Below are positions 49,575 to 64,000 of a DNA stretch of 64,000 nucleotides, in pieces (the stretch's first letter is position 1; each line of letters starts with the position of its first letter). The notes under the pieces were generated by a model. That model did not search any database and was not told where the DNA came from. It was given only the letters and a program-made list of their open reading frames with translations. Where the stretch lies: assembly GCA_032173965.1 (NCBI GenBank), contig CM063287.1, positions 9,801,859 to 9,865,858 on the forward strand, read 5' to 3'. This DNA is from Sitta carolinensis (taxonomy: Eukaryota; Chordata; Aves; Passeriformes; Sittidae). The position numbers and the translations under genes were made by a program.

Positions 49575-50430
49575 TTCTGCCTGCCAGATCCAGCCACTGC
49601 TGGCTGTTTAATCACTTGAGCACCAAGGGCAATGGGTTCTTTCTCCACCTGCAAGCACAGACACCACCAGCCATGTTCTGGTGCTTTGTGGCACACAGCC
49701 TGGCATCAAGGCAAGGCTTCTTGTGTTTTCCCCACACCTTGCAGGGGCTTCTGGAAAGGGCATCAGGATAGTTGCAGTGTGCAACAGAAAATGGGGAGTA
49801 TTCAGAGGTTTAAAAGGAGTTTAATCCCCTTTTCAGTCAAAATACTAAAAACTCATCCTTTCAAAAGAGGCACAAGTGAATTTAGAGCCAGAAAATTTTC
49901 CTCAGCCTGTTTTCTCTCTCTTCTCTTGCTAGGAGAAATAGCTGAGGTGTCTGTACTGACAAGCTCTGCATTCAAAATGCTACTTGTGGAAAACAATTCA
50001 TTATCTTCCCAGAAATCCTGGTCAAGTATCTGTTCTAATAGAGAGCTTGATTAAGCCACAGACAGTAGGAGATGGATATGCTCCAGAAAGGTGGCAACAA
50101 GTTTCAGCAACAAAAAGCAGCAAAAGGATGGGAAAAATATGAAGCGAGGAAGGAATACAGGGACAGGGGAGAAGAGTTCATATTTTTGCTTGCAGGAGAG
50201 CAGAGTGGGAATTCGATCATCAGAAAAGAAAGGAATCTTAATAAAAGAATACCTCTATCATGAAAGCATCATGTAATTTCACCAGTGTCAACTTCATTCT
50301 GCAGTGGTTGCCCACTTCTTTATAATACCATCAAGATTTGTATATTTTCCAAGAACAAATACCCTTCTTTTCTTCCCCCAAAACAATGAATCTGCAGAAG
50401 AGTTTTAATGCAAATCTACCTTTTTTTTCC

Positions 50431-50483
50431 CCGTTTCAAGAACTTTTTTTTCACATTTTCAGCCGTTTCAAAAACTTTTTTTT
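50431..50483 (+). repeat. Imperfect tandem duplication of about 32 bases
   Basis: A unit beginning CCGTTTCAAGAAC followed by a T run recurs at 50463 with one substitution in the first 20 bases and a longer T run. It is a recent-looking local duplication in T-rich DNA. Confidence 0.75.
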
Positions 50484-53400
50484 TTTCTTCAAAATAAACT
50501 CTACTGAATACAATAGAAAATAATAAATTGAATACACAATTTTTCTTGTAAGCACATTTTTTTCTTGCAGAGTGCTTTTAAAGCTGGAAAATCCAGAACA
50601 TGGGATATGGGAGTATTTTAGTCCACAATCAATCCATCATGCTGGCCTACTTTTAGGCAAACGTGTGTTAAGAAAAGAGAAAAGAACATGAAAGGGAGGT
50701 AAAAGCAGCAGAGTGTAATATCTTGTAGTGTGTGAATAGTCCAGTCACTGAACTTTGTATGCCCACACAGAAAAGAAAAAGGTGAGCTTGTAGGAAAATG
50801 TTTCATTTATATTCCTGATAATGAATCACACAGGTTTACCATACATAGCTGCAGATTGCCCTTCCACTTTGAGCAACAATATAAAATGGTTTTAGGAAAG
50901 GTGAATGGAAAATTCCTCTTCTGTAAATAGATTTCACAGGTGAAATAATATAAAAAGAGATAGATTTCCCATGAAGAGCAACATACTGCAGCTTTAACTA
51001 AGACTGTCTTGTCTCTGCAGGATCCCAGCAGTGGCACACAGAGAAAATCCCTATCAGCAATTTTTATTCGCCTTTCACCCCTACCAGCTCTAATAACACC
51101 TGCTAAATTTATTTGCACACTCTGCTATAGGAAATAAAGAAAATGCTGCCTTGAATGCTGATTTTTAAATGTCATCTGGAATGCAATATCCTTTGTGATA
51201 TAACAAAGTAAAATACCCTTTCAAGGAAGTCACCATGTTCAAGATTAGGACAGTAGTCCCATTCTTCATGACAAGTGATATAAGAGCATCTCCTGACCTC
51301 AGCCAGTATCTGTGTTGTTCACAGGTATATTAATTGTTTTGTGAATCCCCTGTAGTTCCCCAGGAGCCTCAGGGTTCCACCCCACCAGTCCTTCCCTTCC
51401 ACTTGTTTCCAGCAACATGTGCTGCTTCTTTGGCAGCAGCACCTCTTACTTGCTCATTTCCTCAGTTTGGGAAAGCTGTTCACTTTGTTCAAAGGTACAG
51501 GAACAAATGAAGGAGTAAAACCAGCATTGCCTCCAAATCTGAAGCTCCCATAGCTATGAAAGTGTGTGGGAAAAGCAAAGGGAGCAGTAAGTAGCTGTGA
51601 GACTGACCTTCATGAACGTGAAGGAGATTCTCAATGCATTGACTTCCCTTGTCCTTTGCCCCTACTCCTTGTCACACCACATCCTACCTGCCCTACCTTG
51701 TATCAGAAGATTCCTGGTGGAATTACTTAGATCAGTGACCAAAAATACCCAAGTATCAATGGAATTAAATTAACTGACAGAGACAGATTTTTGGCAAGAG
51801 GTGAAGTTGGGTAACTGTTACTCATCACAATTAGAGAATCTAAAATTACCATATTAGTAATCAGCCAACTGCCTATTTGTCACTCTGTCCCCAGAATTGC
51901 ACATCTGACACCCATGGTGCCATTTCAGGAAATGACATCAAAACCATGTAGGCCTTCTTATATAATTATGATTCTTAGTAGAAGGGAGCATCTGCCCCAG
52001 TAATTACTTGTGTCCCCTATATTCATAAGTACCCACCTTTCTATAAGCATATAATATTCAGCCTGGATTTATAAAAATTTATACCATCATTTAAAATGTT
52101 GTAGATACACAGTGATTTTCAATGGCATAGCATGGCATTTAAAGGAGATTACCTGAGAGTTTACGTGGTTTATTTACTTTTACTTGCAAATTAATTCTGA
52201 TTTTCTGCACTCCTGATACGTTAGATGAGAACAGAAAAGTAGGACAAATCCTTATGACAAGAAAAATGCTAAGCTTGAGGGGAGAAATACAAAATTAAAG
52301 AAAATATGACAGGCCTTTGAATCAGCATCATCCTTCCACTCTTGCTACCACATATTCAAAGTTGGGGCAATTTCTTGAAAGGTAGCCTTGTTTTGCTGCA
52401 GCTTTTTCAAGAGTGAGCAACTAAGGTACTATAAACAGAAAATCTGTTTGGGGCTGATGGACTTGTGGTCCCTTCTGGTATGTGCTGAGATACATCCCAG
52501 AAAAGAAACTTCAGTTTCAGCAGATCTGAATATTCTGGATCCAAGCCTGCTGATAAATCTCTGTTTACAAGGCAGCTAAGGAGATTATGTCAGTCTTTTA
52601 TAGTCAAGAAATGCTGGTCTCATACACCACAGAACAATCCCTGCACGTCTCCACAGACACCCTAAGAACTTGATTAGCATTTATACAAACGTGGGAAGGC
52701 AGTGGTAATCACACACCAGCTGATAGAGCTCACACAGAGACATGCCATGAATTCAGCTCCTCCATTTATGTAATAATTGCCCCCCACAAAAAAAAAAAAA
52801 AATAGAGGGACTTTAATTTCTCAAATAATACAAAGATGCCTTTTGTGGTGGAACAAAGGAAATAGGTTGATTGACTGCACAGAAGTGGCAACAAGGGCTC
52901 AAAATGTTCAGTTGAGCCAATAGGTAAACAGAATATGCAATCATCTGCAAATGCTTCTTAGAAGACAAAGTTCATTGCAGAACAAACAAACAAAGAAACA
53001 CACTATACCCTCCACAATGTGTGTTTAATTATGTGGATCTTTAAAATCCTGATGTAAAATTCCATTTAGTTCCTAAAATACATATAGTTTATCCTTAATA
53101 AATATTTATACAGGGTTTAAATATAGTGCTCTTACTTAGATGAAAAGAGATTTTTTACCTCTCTTGAAGAGATATAATAGAAAGCAGAAAAAACCCCACA
53201 AATCCAGGAAATATTTATTAAAATGGCTGCAGCTGGTGAATAACTTCAGGTGTTTTGGATGAGTATGTATTTTCGATAATAATTATACTCTGTCAGGAAA
53301 GAGGACATGCAATGTCAGCATTGAAATATTTTTTTGTTGCTTGGGAAGCCAAGCCCCACACACTTTGTACTATATTTAATTACTATATAGTAATACTATA

Positions 53401-54874
53401 ACTTATTTATATCCTCTTTAGCTAATTTGGTAGCCAAACAGTCAGTATTTTGCACCCTTCTTTCTGATTCTTTGTCATATGCTACTTTCACATCCATATA
53501 CTCTAAGACTGAGCTGAGGGAAACCTTATTAAGGACTAGATTCTGGATGAAGAGAACCCTGTCTATTCAATGAGATAAAGAAATTATTGAGGTTGTTTTC
53601 TTGAGAATCTTGTTAAAACATGGCTCACTGACAACAGAACATGGGCTGTGTAGTCACTTGTAGTGCAGATACTCTGGCTCCAGCAATTCTGATAAAGAAA
53701 AAGATTCAGAAAGCGGCAAGTATGGGACTTCTTGTCATTTGCACTGCTTAAGTGTTGCTTTAGTTCTCTTCAGCATTCTGGAATAGCTAAAACTCTCCCC
53801 AAGACAATATCCTGGGCAAGCTTTGATGGATACCTGAGTATTTATATTCAGTATTATTTCTGCTTCCTGTGTGAAATCATCCTGGTGCAAGGCCTGCATC
53901 TGTGGTTGCAGTCTGCTCCTGTGGTTTGGGAGCCAGTCAGTTTGCACAGTCAGCCTTGGAGCCAGGGCTCACTTTCCAACCATTCTTTATTTAACATTAA
54001 CGATTAAAGCATGAACACTTAAAAAAACCTCATAACGAACAGCAAGAATCAAAGCCCCTAGGTGACAGCAGTCTAAACTTATAATACATTTTGAAGTCAG
54101 TGTATCTCAGAGATGTTCACACCCTTTGCATGTCATTTGTATTCATAGGTGTTAATCCGTTCTGAACTGGGCACCTTACTGAGCAAGTATCTCCAAATGC
54201 TTAATGTTTCAAGACTGCCGACTCACTGTTTCCTTTGTCTGTTAGACTAAACCCCAGTCTCATAAATTGCTTAAAATATTAAAACCCCTACCATTAGAAA
54301 GGATGCAATAAAATACTGTAGCATTTTGAGCTAAAATTGTCTGTCGGTTACAGGGACCGAAAATTAAAGGCATAAAGCTTTCAGGAGAATTCTAGGAAAT
54401 GCACAGATAGGCTGCAGCTTTTCTGAATGAGTGCACCTAGGGCATATGCCCACATGCTGATCAACGTTCAGTGAGGCTTTTTGTGTCTTTACATTTTCCT
54501 GTCTATCTCTTCCCTACTCCTTTTTAACTTTTCTGGACATTGATTCACAGGTGAAAATGCTGAAGCTGAACAAGAACTCAGTTTTGATAAGAGTAAGCAC
54601 AACAGGCTGAACTGCTTTGTTAGGAGCAAGAAAGGATTACGACGGATTTTGTTGTGCTGTTCTTTCACCCCAAAACTGCAGGGCCCCTGTTCCAGTAAGA
54701 GCCTGATACAGAAATAAGAGATTTGAGGTACACAGTTTGATTTCCAACACTGTCAGGAAAACTGTTTTGGAGGGAGTGGGATTTGGAACTAGAGGACTTA
54801 CATAATGCTTCCTTCTGCCTTGCTCTCGCCACTACAGACATTAATTTTGCTTCTTTGCATCTTTGGTATGAATA

Positions 54875-54901
54875 AAAACAAACAAACAAACAAACAAACA
54901 A
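54875..54901 (+). repeat. (AAAC)n microsatellite
   Basis: Six to seven AAAC tetranucleotide units in tandem, with one substituted unit just beyond the right end. Confidence 0.93.
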
Positions 54902-57900
54902 GCAAACTTCTTTCCATTTCTGAAAACAAGCAAGTGTCTCACAGTTGGATTTTACTTGTCCATCTGTCCATAATTATATGGCTATCAGCAATATTTATAT
55001 TACAAAGCTCTAGTGCACCAAAAGGCATAACACAGAACACATCAAAGGCACTCAGTAGAGTGGAAATAAATAAACATGTTCAGACTAAAGCACTATGTTT
55101 TTCACTGGGAGCATTCATTTCAACCTACAGTTGTATACGATACCTCAGAATCTTCCTGAAAATTTTTGTCTGAATTGAAAGGGTTGCACAGCTTCTCCTA
55201 AATACCATTATACCTGGATTCTATAGACAAATATTAGTGTTAGGTTTGAAATTGTTATAAAAAATCAAATAGATCTAACCAATTTTATGGGTTTTTCCAT
55301 GGTTCTTGGAAAGAGTAAGAAAAAAGAGCTGCACTGGCTTTATGCTACCCCTTAAAGCAGCAGAGAAGCAGCCTGCAATAGCCAGCAAGGCAGAAAACCA
55401 TCATGGTGTGCGCTAGATGCTCACACTGTGTTGATATCATCTCCATTCTGCATCAGAACTGAAACTCCCTCTAGCATATTTTTCTGATTATTATAGTGAC
55501 TAAAGTTTATTTTAAAACATACCACAGAAAGATGTATAGCCACTGATGCTACAAAAGCATCTTAGCTAAAAAAACACACCTAAAACACCCTTTCTAAATT
55601 GGTCTGCATTATTTTCCTCATCAGATGTCTCCTTCTTACCTGGATACCATGTTTATATCAGATAAATTCAGGTTTTCATTTTAAGTGCTCTGAGATCAGA
55701 TATCCTGGACAGTCCATGTTTCCACGTTGCAACATACCAAATTAATCCATATTTTTCTCTTTGATTTTCTTCCTGTGTAAGCCAACCAATTTTTCCGCAG
55801 CACGACATTCAAAATTTTAATGTGCAAATCTGTCTTATTAGACACAAATCTTGGACATCAAGTAAAAAGTTCAGAAATTGATCCAAAACAGTTGTCTCTC
55901 AATTATTACGTAAGCATTTATTCAAATGTTATATTGTTTTACACAATTATGTTTGCTCTATTTTATTCCTGAAAATGGTTGACTCTCTCCAAACAATTTC
56001 CTCAACTTCTGTTTAAAGTATGTTTTCTTCATAGAATTTTGTCTTTAAATGGTGCTGCGTGTCATTCAACATAAAGGAATTTTTGTTTCAGGTAGCAATA
56101 GCCCTTTCCTTTTATGTCTCATAAGAAAAAAAAAGAAAAATAATGAAAGGTGGCTGAAGAGAGCTGTAGCATCAAGCAAAAAGGTTTAGTCAAAGTATCT
56201 GCAGTATTAACTCTAATAGTTATCTGCTCTTTCCTCTGTCAAATACTGAAATAATGACTACCTGAATAGCACATCTAACCAACTTGGGATTTCCTTTATA
56301 ATAATTATATCTGAGGACCTATGACTCCCTTATAAAGAAAATATAACTATTTTACCTACTGTACAAACTATGTCCCAGAGTTAAATGATACAACAGTAGT
56401 GATAAAAACCTGAAAGTAAAAAGAAAGGCTAATACTTAAGAACAGAGAAGCAACATATATTTTTAGGGAACTTCTAGAGGCAGAGAGGTGTCACAAAGTT
56501 ATCCCAAATGTCAAGGATTCTTGCAGTTTCTCAAGGATTCTGCAAGGTGGTAAATAGGAAAATAAATGAATGTCAGTAGGAAATACCAGGCAAAACAGAG
56601 GTAAGAGTGGTGACAGGTGTTCCCCAAAATAGTTGTGCTCTATTTTGACATGCAGAGTAAAGAAACTATGCTAAACATAGGTACATTGCCTTTCACTAAC
56701 ATTCTTATTCATGCTGCATTTTTAGAAAGCTCAGATTTTTTAAAAGAACATTGACATTTCAATGTGTGAAGTGCATTGTGCTGTCTCTGTGTATCTGGAT
56801 TTTTCAGGGCACAATAAACTGATGAAGAAGGTTAATGGAGACTGCCAAAAGAAGCTTTTGTAAACTCCAGCAGGGAAGGTCTTGGTACAGGGACACCAAC
56901 ATGCACAGCCATAGACACACACACAAAAGCACAGCAGAACAGGAAAGGGGACAAAAATGAAACTAAACTCTAAAGACAGAAATCTCTGTGCATCTTAGAG
57001 AGTGGAATGATGCTAAAGGCTGCTCTGAAGTCAATGAAATGGGGCAGTAAATGCGTTCATCAGTAGGAGGGAGGATGGCAGTAGCACAGAGCAGAGTGGA
57101 TTCTTTTTTAAGGCAGATTGAACCATTATTGAAAATGGTCAAGGTTACTGCTAAGTAAAAGGCATTAGAAGGGAGAGAGACAGCTATTGTATTTCCCTCA
57201 CATGAGAGGGCATAACATATGCCTCTGCCATCTGCTCTGCCCCTGTTTGCAGCTGAGGTCAGCTTCTTATTCATTATCAATGTTGTAATCAATCACCAAT
57301 CTCTAATTTCAATCTCTTCTTGGGCAGAATAAACAGAATACTGTCAGGTGCTATGTTAGCACTGCTTTTACTAGCGAGTAACCTCCAACTATTGCAGATC
57401 TTAAAAATATTTATAATTGTGACACTGTTTCCAGAGGAGATTCTGTGTCTCAGAGCTAAGCAAAGTGAGGGCAAACCCCGTGCAGGCAGCTATTCCCCAA
57501 ATGTCAGCACTCAGGATATCCTCTGAAGTCACTGCATGATGCACAGGGAGGCACATCCCTGCATCTACTACTAATAATATTATGCACAGCATTTCACCAA
57601 GAGTTTTAAGCAGTCCAAGTTTCCAGAAGTTAGCAAGCATTTTAGCAGTTTGTGATCAGGAAAGCCATTTAAATATGTAAAAGGAACCTACAGAAGAAGT
57701 AACGCACACCAGTGTAGTCCAAAACAGTCTTGTTTCAGCCACAAGAAGCTAGAACCATGAGGCTAGACTAGAATGCACAGAGAAAAGAGCATGATTCAAT
57801 ATGCCTGTGAGCCTTTCTTTTCTGTAACAGCAAGAGAGGAGGTACAGAGGCAGGAACAGGAAGATCCAGTAACATCCTATCCCTGAGGCATGAAAGACAC

Positions 57901-60900
57901 TGGAGAAAAAACTGAGAGAAAGAGATTTCGGCTTACTGTAAGAAATGAAGACGGATCTTCCTGTGGAATGGCATTCCTATAGATAATAGGAATTAACTAT
58001 GTTGTTATGTGTTGTTGTTCTCTATTTCTATAACTCTGTTATTGCAAAGGGACATTCCTTTATGTTTGAACCTTGTCTAGTGACCATGCTCCCTGTGAAT
58101 GACATGGCACATAAAAAGGCACACTCTACTTGTGCTGGCCAGGAGGACTGGCACAATTGTGCAGGTTTGCATTACAGATGATATATATAAATATAATGAC
58201 TACGAATGTATAGTATTTAATATTACAATGTTAAATTTATTTATCCTGTCAACAACTTGTCAACACATTAGAGCTGTATCAATATTACATTTCTTACATC
58301 ATTACATTCAATTAAATACTAAGTATCTCTTGAACCTAAAAATGAAAATCATGTATATGTACATCTAAAACTACAAAATGAAAATTATACTGTGCTGGGG
58401 GCATTATAAGATTTATACACAAAACATTACAACACAATAAAAATGTATCGCAATGTTGCTTTTTGACACAAGCATCAGATGTCTTATTTCAATGTATAAT
58501 TTGTTTTCAATAAACTTTCTGAAAATGTTCATTAAACAAGCAAACCCTCTGCAACATAGTAAGTGTGTAATTTGGACAAAGTCCAGAATACCTACAGGGT
58601 GTTAATTCTTGATTTATGCAACACATAGAAACGGACCAAAATTATTCAAATGCCTTTATAACTCACTTGTCAGTGTTTCTGCCAAAGAATGGAAGTACTG
58701 AATTCCTACAGATAATACCTAAAGAACAAAATTATTGAACTGATGTATATTGATTTTCTTTGCATGTGAGATGAGAATTACTATAAATTGGAAAGCTGTG
58801 CATGCCAGCAATCATTTGCTGTTCTAACTCACATTTCATGGTAACATTCCTATGGATGCTTTGTCTCTTTCACATATACTCAGGGAAATAAAATAGTAGC
58901 TTCATTTCTTTTTAACTTCGGAATCAGTTAAAACTGAAACACATTCAGCATATCACACTTTGATATTCCATTGATCTATTGTCATTGCACTACTGTAATT
59001 GAAACTGTGACTGCTGAGCTGCTTTCCTTCACAAGGGGGATGGCCCCTAGAAACTAAACCACCCCCAAAACCCGGAATAGATAAACTAGGGGGATGGAAA
59101 CAGAAAAATTAGAGAAACCATTATTAGTTCCAAAGATATGCATGATGAGCAAGAAGCAAAGATGAGAAAAATTAACTTGTAAATAAAAAATAAACCCCAA
59201 AACATATGTCTGAGATTTAGAACATAGAGAATTTGGGGGAGGTGGAAATAACTCTTTGTCCCATTTTCTATACTTAAGGTACTTTCTATACTTAATTTCT
59301 GATCATATTAAAAAGATGAAAATCTACATTTAGCTAAAAAGGATGAAAACTTTTAGTTTCCAGTTTATTTATCTGACAAGAGAACAGACTCATGATAAAA
59401 GGCTGATTAAACACTTAAATTAAAAGCTATGCAAGCACCACAGAGCTGAAGTTCTTGGGTAATCACACAGCAGCCCTTCCTCATTGTGATCGTGAGTGAA
59501 TGTCACACCAACACTGTCACCTTATACCCTCCTGTATTTACAACCATCTCAGAACTCATAAAATTGATCATGAACATTTTTGTTCCTTTCTCTTATTCTC
59601 ACAAAAAATCTCTAAGATGGGATGCTTTATGGATACAGTTATTATAGGGGTTAGAGAAAATTACTTTTTGTCCAAGCTTCCATAATTTCCTGAAGAATCC
59701 ATGGGCCAGGTATTCCTATGAAACTTAGAGTGCTTATGAGCAAAATGTATCAAGTCTGGACACAGGCAAGATTTCAAGCCTAAGAATACCTTTTAAAAAG
59801 AGTTTAAAAGGCACTGGGAATTAAGGGTCTCCCACTTTTCCCTGAAAATCACACATCTGTATATTCCCACAGTACTGATTACAGCTCACTTCTAGGGGCC
59901 TTTGATAGAGTCAGATCTCTACTGATTTAGAGCTCACAAACTCACAAAGAAATTAACATTATCCTGCTTTGAGGAACACGAAGAGAGAAGATGGAAAACA
60001 GTTGTGTAAGTGTGTTACAGAGGCTGGTTATTTTACTGCTGAATTCAGAGAAACGAGATGCATTTTTCAGATCTCTGAGTGTCAGTCTGAAAACTTAATT
60101 GAGGAATGATTGTGCCACTGGTATCAACTAACAGACCATACTCTGGGATATATAACCCTGCTGACACCACCAAGGTGCACCATTAAGGCAGTATTGCAGG
60201 GAACAGGAAAAGGGTGTGTGTTAATGAATCCTCCTTTTTGTGCTTCACAAGTTCCCAAACTGAAAATCAATACTGTAACTGGATAGCTGAGAAAGTTGAA
60301 AGATTCCTTGTTGGATATTGCGATTAAAGTGTAAAAATGTACAGTTTCTGAAGTTTTCAAGCTATGATTAGAAGATGATGCAGGAGAAAGGCAATATGTT
60401 ATGTTTAGAGCTGAAAGAAATAATGACTGCACCACAAAACTTTAATATTCCAAGTTACCCAGTTACTTTTAAATTAAAAGCCCCTGACTAGTCCTCAGTA
60501 TTGTAACTTTCTATTTTCACACATTTAAGTTCTCCACGATTTTTTTCTCATGCTATTATCTCCAAAGGACTTTGATGAGGTTATTAAAGCAGTGGGTGAA
60601 CTGGAGTTGTGCAGACAGGAACTAATGTAAAGCAGCAGACAGAACCATCACTAAGTCACAGGAATTTATAGCTCAGGGAGCCATAACTGTGCAAAGTTAA
60701 ACAATAAAATGCAGTTATGCTCAACCATCTGGGTATATTTTCCTATGCAGTCAACTAAAATTTTAATAGAAAAGTGTATACAATTAAATTGTGTAATTTA
60801 GTAGTGTACAAGGTTTGGTTTGATGATTTAAGGAACAGGAAGGTTTTACACAATAACTAGAATTTCTTTTCTATTAAATGAAAATGCCGTTTTTGTTTTC

Positions 60901-62702
60901 TCTGCATAGCTGTTGGTAATTATTTTATCTTACAGAGTGCTATTTTACTTTTACCTGAGTAGCTATTCAAAGCTTCTTTTAAGACAAGATAGTAACACCC
61001 CTGTTCTCTTGTGTGTCAAAATGATAGCAATGTGTACACGAATTCCTGATTCTTTGATTGCTGTAATTTGGAGGTGCAAACAACTTTAACTTCTTGCTAC
61101 GTTTTCTCTTCCACATGTTATTGCAACTGTCTTCTTATGCCCTTTTACTCCAAGCCAGGTCAGAAAGAAGAAATGACACTAGAACAGCTTCTTAAAGGAA
61201 CTACTTGTGACCTATAAGATTTACAGGGCAGCAGCCAGTAACAAAACTGATATATTTTTATCATGGTTAGAGACCAATGAGCAGAAAAACCTGACAGGAT
61301 AGACTTCCCTTACACTGGACCTGTGGTACACCTTCAAGTCTGACAGAAGCTCTTTGTCCAGATACTGGAAGCTCCTTTTGAAGGTTGGGAATAGAAATGC
61401 CGAGGCAGTTGGCAGAGGGGGAAAAAAGCAAAACTAGTAATTTGAGAAGATTTTTCTTAAAGTACACGCTTATTTGGGCTGAATCACAGGCATTCAACAC
61501 CTGGAGATCGCTAAACTATTGATAGTTCTCTCTGTAAATAGTTTTAAGACCAGGACTATGTGAGCTAATCAGGGAATCATTAAAAATTATTCAAAACTGT
61601 AGGAATCTCAAAAGTTAGTGCCTTATCATAGGTGACCACAACTGAACCTGACTGTTCCTGTTGTCTGGTTACAAAACCAGCACTTCCTTCTGAGACTGAA
61701 TACAGGTAAACTCATCATTTGGTTCTCCACCCCTTCTCAGGGTCCCTCTCCCTGGTAGAACAGCAAATCTATGTTATTTATTTCTACAATGGATTTATGA
61801 GATTGGTAACTTGCTTTCCACTAACAGGGGATTATAAAGAGATTTAATAAAGATTATAAAAGATTTAACTCTTTTGCTTAGGAAAACAGAGAATTTACAT
61901 AAAGACTCTTTCAACAAATGTTGAAAGTTCTGGAATATGTAATTCACTGCTGGTGGTTAAAGTCAAGTGTTCAGGGTTTTAACTTAATTAGTGAATTCAG
62001 AACTGAAGTTAGATAAGTGTTTTCTTCTAAAAGGTAATTTCTTACAACATCATATTCCCAACACTTCTCCCCCACCCCAACGAATCAAATCTGTTGCTGT
62101 AGCTCAGTACTTTTTGTACAGTAACCAGTCATAGCTTAAGTTCTGCAGCTGTATTTGAATGCATGAAGAGCTTCAAATTTGTTTGGCAGTCCATTCAACC
62201 TTTAAGAATGCAAAAAAAGCTCTTTCAGTTTCTCTCATACCTTCTAAGTAGCACACCATAAATATCTCATCTTACCAACAGCATCACCACAAGATAAAAA
62301 TGGTAAAACATTTTATGTTATTTACATTAATTTCAAGTGAATTCTCAAGCTTCCATGGCAAAACACATTCATCTGGTATTTTTTACAATATTTATTAATT
62401 TATTCAAAATTTCTATCAGAAGTTCCATGCACATGAGCACGGAAAATTCAAACAGATCTAAATGCACTAAATTCCCATAAATACAATTTTATATCACTTC
62501 CATCTTGACACACTCCTATGCAAAACTCATGGATAATTATCTCAACAGAAGAGCTTAAAAAGTGAATGACCCACTCTGCTTGTTCTAAGAAGCCAAATTA
62601 ACAGATTTGAATAATGTGGGTATAACAGACAACAAATGAGCTCATTATTCAACATTCTCCTGAAAAAAAAAAAAAAAATCTCATTTATATTCCCAGCGTG
62701 GC

Positions 62703-63047
62703 TTGAGATTTTGGTCTACAAAGTGGTTTGGGGCAGAAAATTTTAGGTATTACAAAGTTCCCTATGGCATGGGGCTGCAGCCAGTGGGACTGCAAACCTC
62801 CTGCTGGATCCGTGTCACTATCAACTGTGGAACTAAAGTGTACCATACTGAGGAGCTCCTGAAATTACAGCTCACCACTGATGACACCAGCCAGCTCTGT
62901 CACAAGAAAGGATTCATTATTTGTTTGGAACAGATTATGCTGCTTTGTTGAAATCCTCTTCAAGGTGGGGGAATAAGGAGAAGGCCACCCTGTTCTTTGA
63001 GTGCAGCGTGCTTAAGCAGATGGGACTGTACATATGGATGAAATAAT
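62703..63047 (+). pseudogene. Unidentified coding-like remnant with a frameshift
   Basis: One plus-strand frame is open from 62703 to 62951 without needing an ATG (the frame opens at TTG). As it ends, a second frame continues from about 62888 to 63047 before TAA. Read across the shift, the product has balanced, protein-like composition (for example WIRVTINCGTKVYHTEELLK, then KEKATLFFECSVLKQMGLYI) and the DNA is less AT-biased than its surroundings. That would suit a decayed retrocopy or transposon fragment with one indel. I cannot assign a family, and a poly-A tract at 62663-62677 lies on the wrong side for a plus-strand retrocopy. Chance remains quite possible. Confidence 0.2.
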
Positions 63048-64000
63048 TAAGATTCAATGTGTAAATGCACTACGCATTCTGCCCTCCCTGCAATTAAGAG
63101 ATTTTACTTTAGGCTATGGAAGCACACTCCTACAAAACCCAACCCAAAATAACTACAAAGAACTTTCTATATGTTAAGCTAAAAAAACATTCTAAAGAGG
63201 AAAGTAAGGCATGATATGCCATAACTGTTTTTCAGCACAGTAATAGCAGAAACATAAAGGTGTTACTCTAAAACAGGATTTATGAATTAGTTTCACTCAT
63301 GTTTATATATTGATCTGTATGTTTTGTAGCACTCTACCTTCAATAAAAACAACCATTTTAATTTTTCTTTTAAGCAAAACTATCTTATAAGAGTAGATAT
63401 TAAAGGAAACTGAAGCAATAGAAATTAGAACACCAGCTGGGCTACACCACATTTTCTGGAGGAAATGCATTATAGCGATCTTTAGTATTTTCAACTATGC
63501 TAATGACACTGAAGGGTTTGCTGACAAATGTTAAAGAGTGAATTTAACCTTTAACCCAACTGTAGACATTAACATCATATTCTGAAAACTTTCCTGGAAC
63601 AACACTCTGCACCCTAATTATTCAGCAGCAATTCTAGATGGTCTTCAATTTGAATCCCTTTAAAATAAAGGCTAATCATATTTTATCTGCTACTTTACCT
63701 TAACTGAGATTTCCAATCAGTTGCATTAGTTTGCCACTAAATGTAATATTTTCTCTAAACTACAGATTTAGGATTGGTATATTTAATTATGATGTTTTTG
63801 ATCACATATTCCTTAACCTTCCAAAACCAGGATGAAAACATATTTTTCATCACCTGTGATGGTGTTAAATGACCAATACACATTGTTAAAGGTTCTCAAT
63901 CATGACAGAACCTCATGCAAAATTTCGGTTTCCTGCAATCATAAAAGCAAATGAAAATAGACAGAGGACACATTCTTGAAAAGTCAAGTGCACTTTTGTA
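63048..64000. other. Intergenic, nothing recognised
   Basis: AT-rich DNA to the right edge, with no frame, repeat or motif cluster that stands out. Confidence 0.65.

Larger units (their letters stand above)
43875..62702. other. Intergenic desert, nothing recognised beyond simple repeats
   Basis: Nearly 19 kb of AT-rich sequence with the decamer and AAAC microsatellites, the palindromes near 49.56 kb and the T-rich duplication near 50.45 kb. I found no CR1, SINE, exon or RNA gene that could be supported. This matches the gene-poor surroundings of NRG3 in other vertebrates (known). Confidence 0.65.

Overview
The window looks like a piece of bird nuclear genome, probably from a passerine. Three signs support this. 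It carries CR1 LINE fragments with the avian-type 3' end. It carries a tRNA-Ile-derived SINE with a CR1-like tail, a type I know from songbirds (TguSINE1). The rest is mostly AT-rich, gene-poor DNA with many A/T homopolymer runs and one very GC-rich CpG island. No operon, plasmid, phage or CRISPR structure is visible.

One gene is securely recognisable: neuregulin 3 (NRG3), read on the minus strand. Its first coding exon (24269-24965) encodes the signature N-terminus of this ERBB4 ligand precursor: an Ala/Gly-rich start, a Cys-containing juxtamembrane motif, an internal hydrophobic segment, and the start of the Ser/Thr/Pro-rich ectodomain linker. It ends at a clean GTAAGT donor. The EGF-like domain and the rest of the protein lie in later exons outside the window.

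Layout: 1-24268 is the proximal part of NRG3 intron 1, with one SINE, poly-A runs, small microsatellites and several GC-richer patches without a supportable gene. About 23590-26330 is the CpG-island promoter, which holds exon 1, a chain of four short upstream ORFs, a GC box and two long homopolymer tracts. From 26330 to 64000 is the 5' flank of NRG3, with no recognised gene. It holds two CR1 fragments (31366-32087 and 39849-40190), a small isolated CpG-rich patch with a signal-peptide-like small ORF (about 35085-35290), a homeodomain/POU motif cluster (43804-43874) and an unidentified coding-like remnant (62703-63047).

The most interesting signals are regulatory rather than a new system: the chained upstream ORFs ending one base before the NRG3 start codon, the 48-base poly(A) tract in the promoter island, and candidate distal elements upstream. 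Functional claims beyond NRG3 and the repeats are inference.
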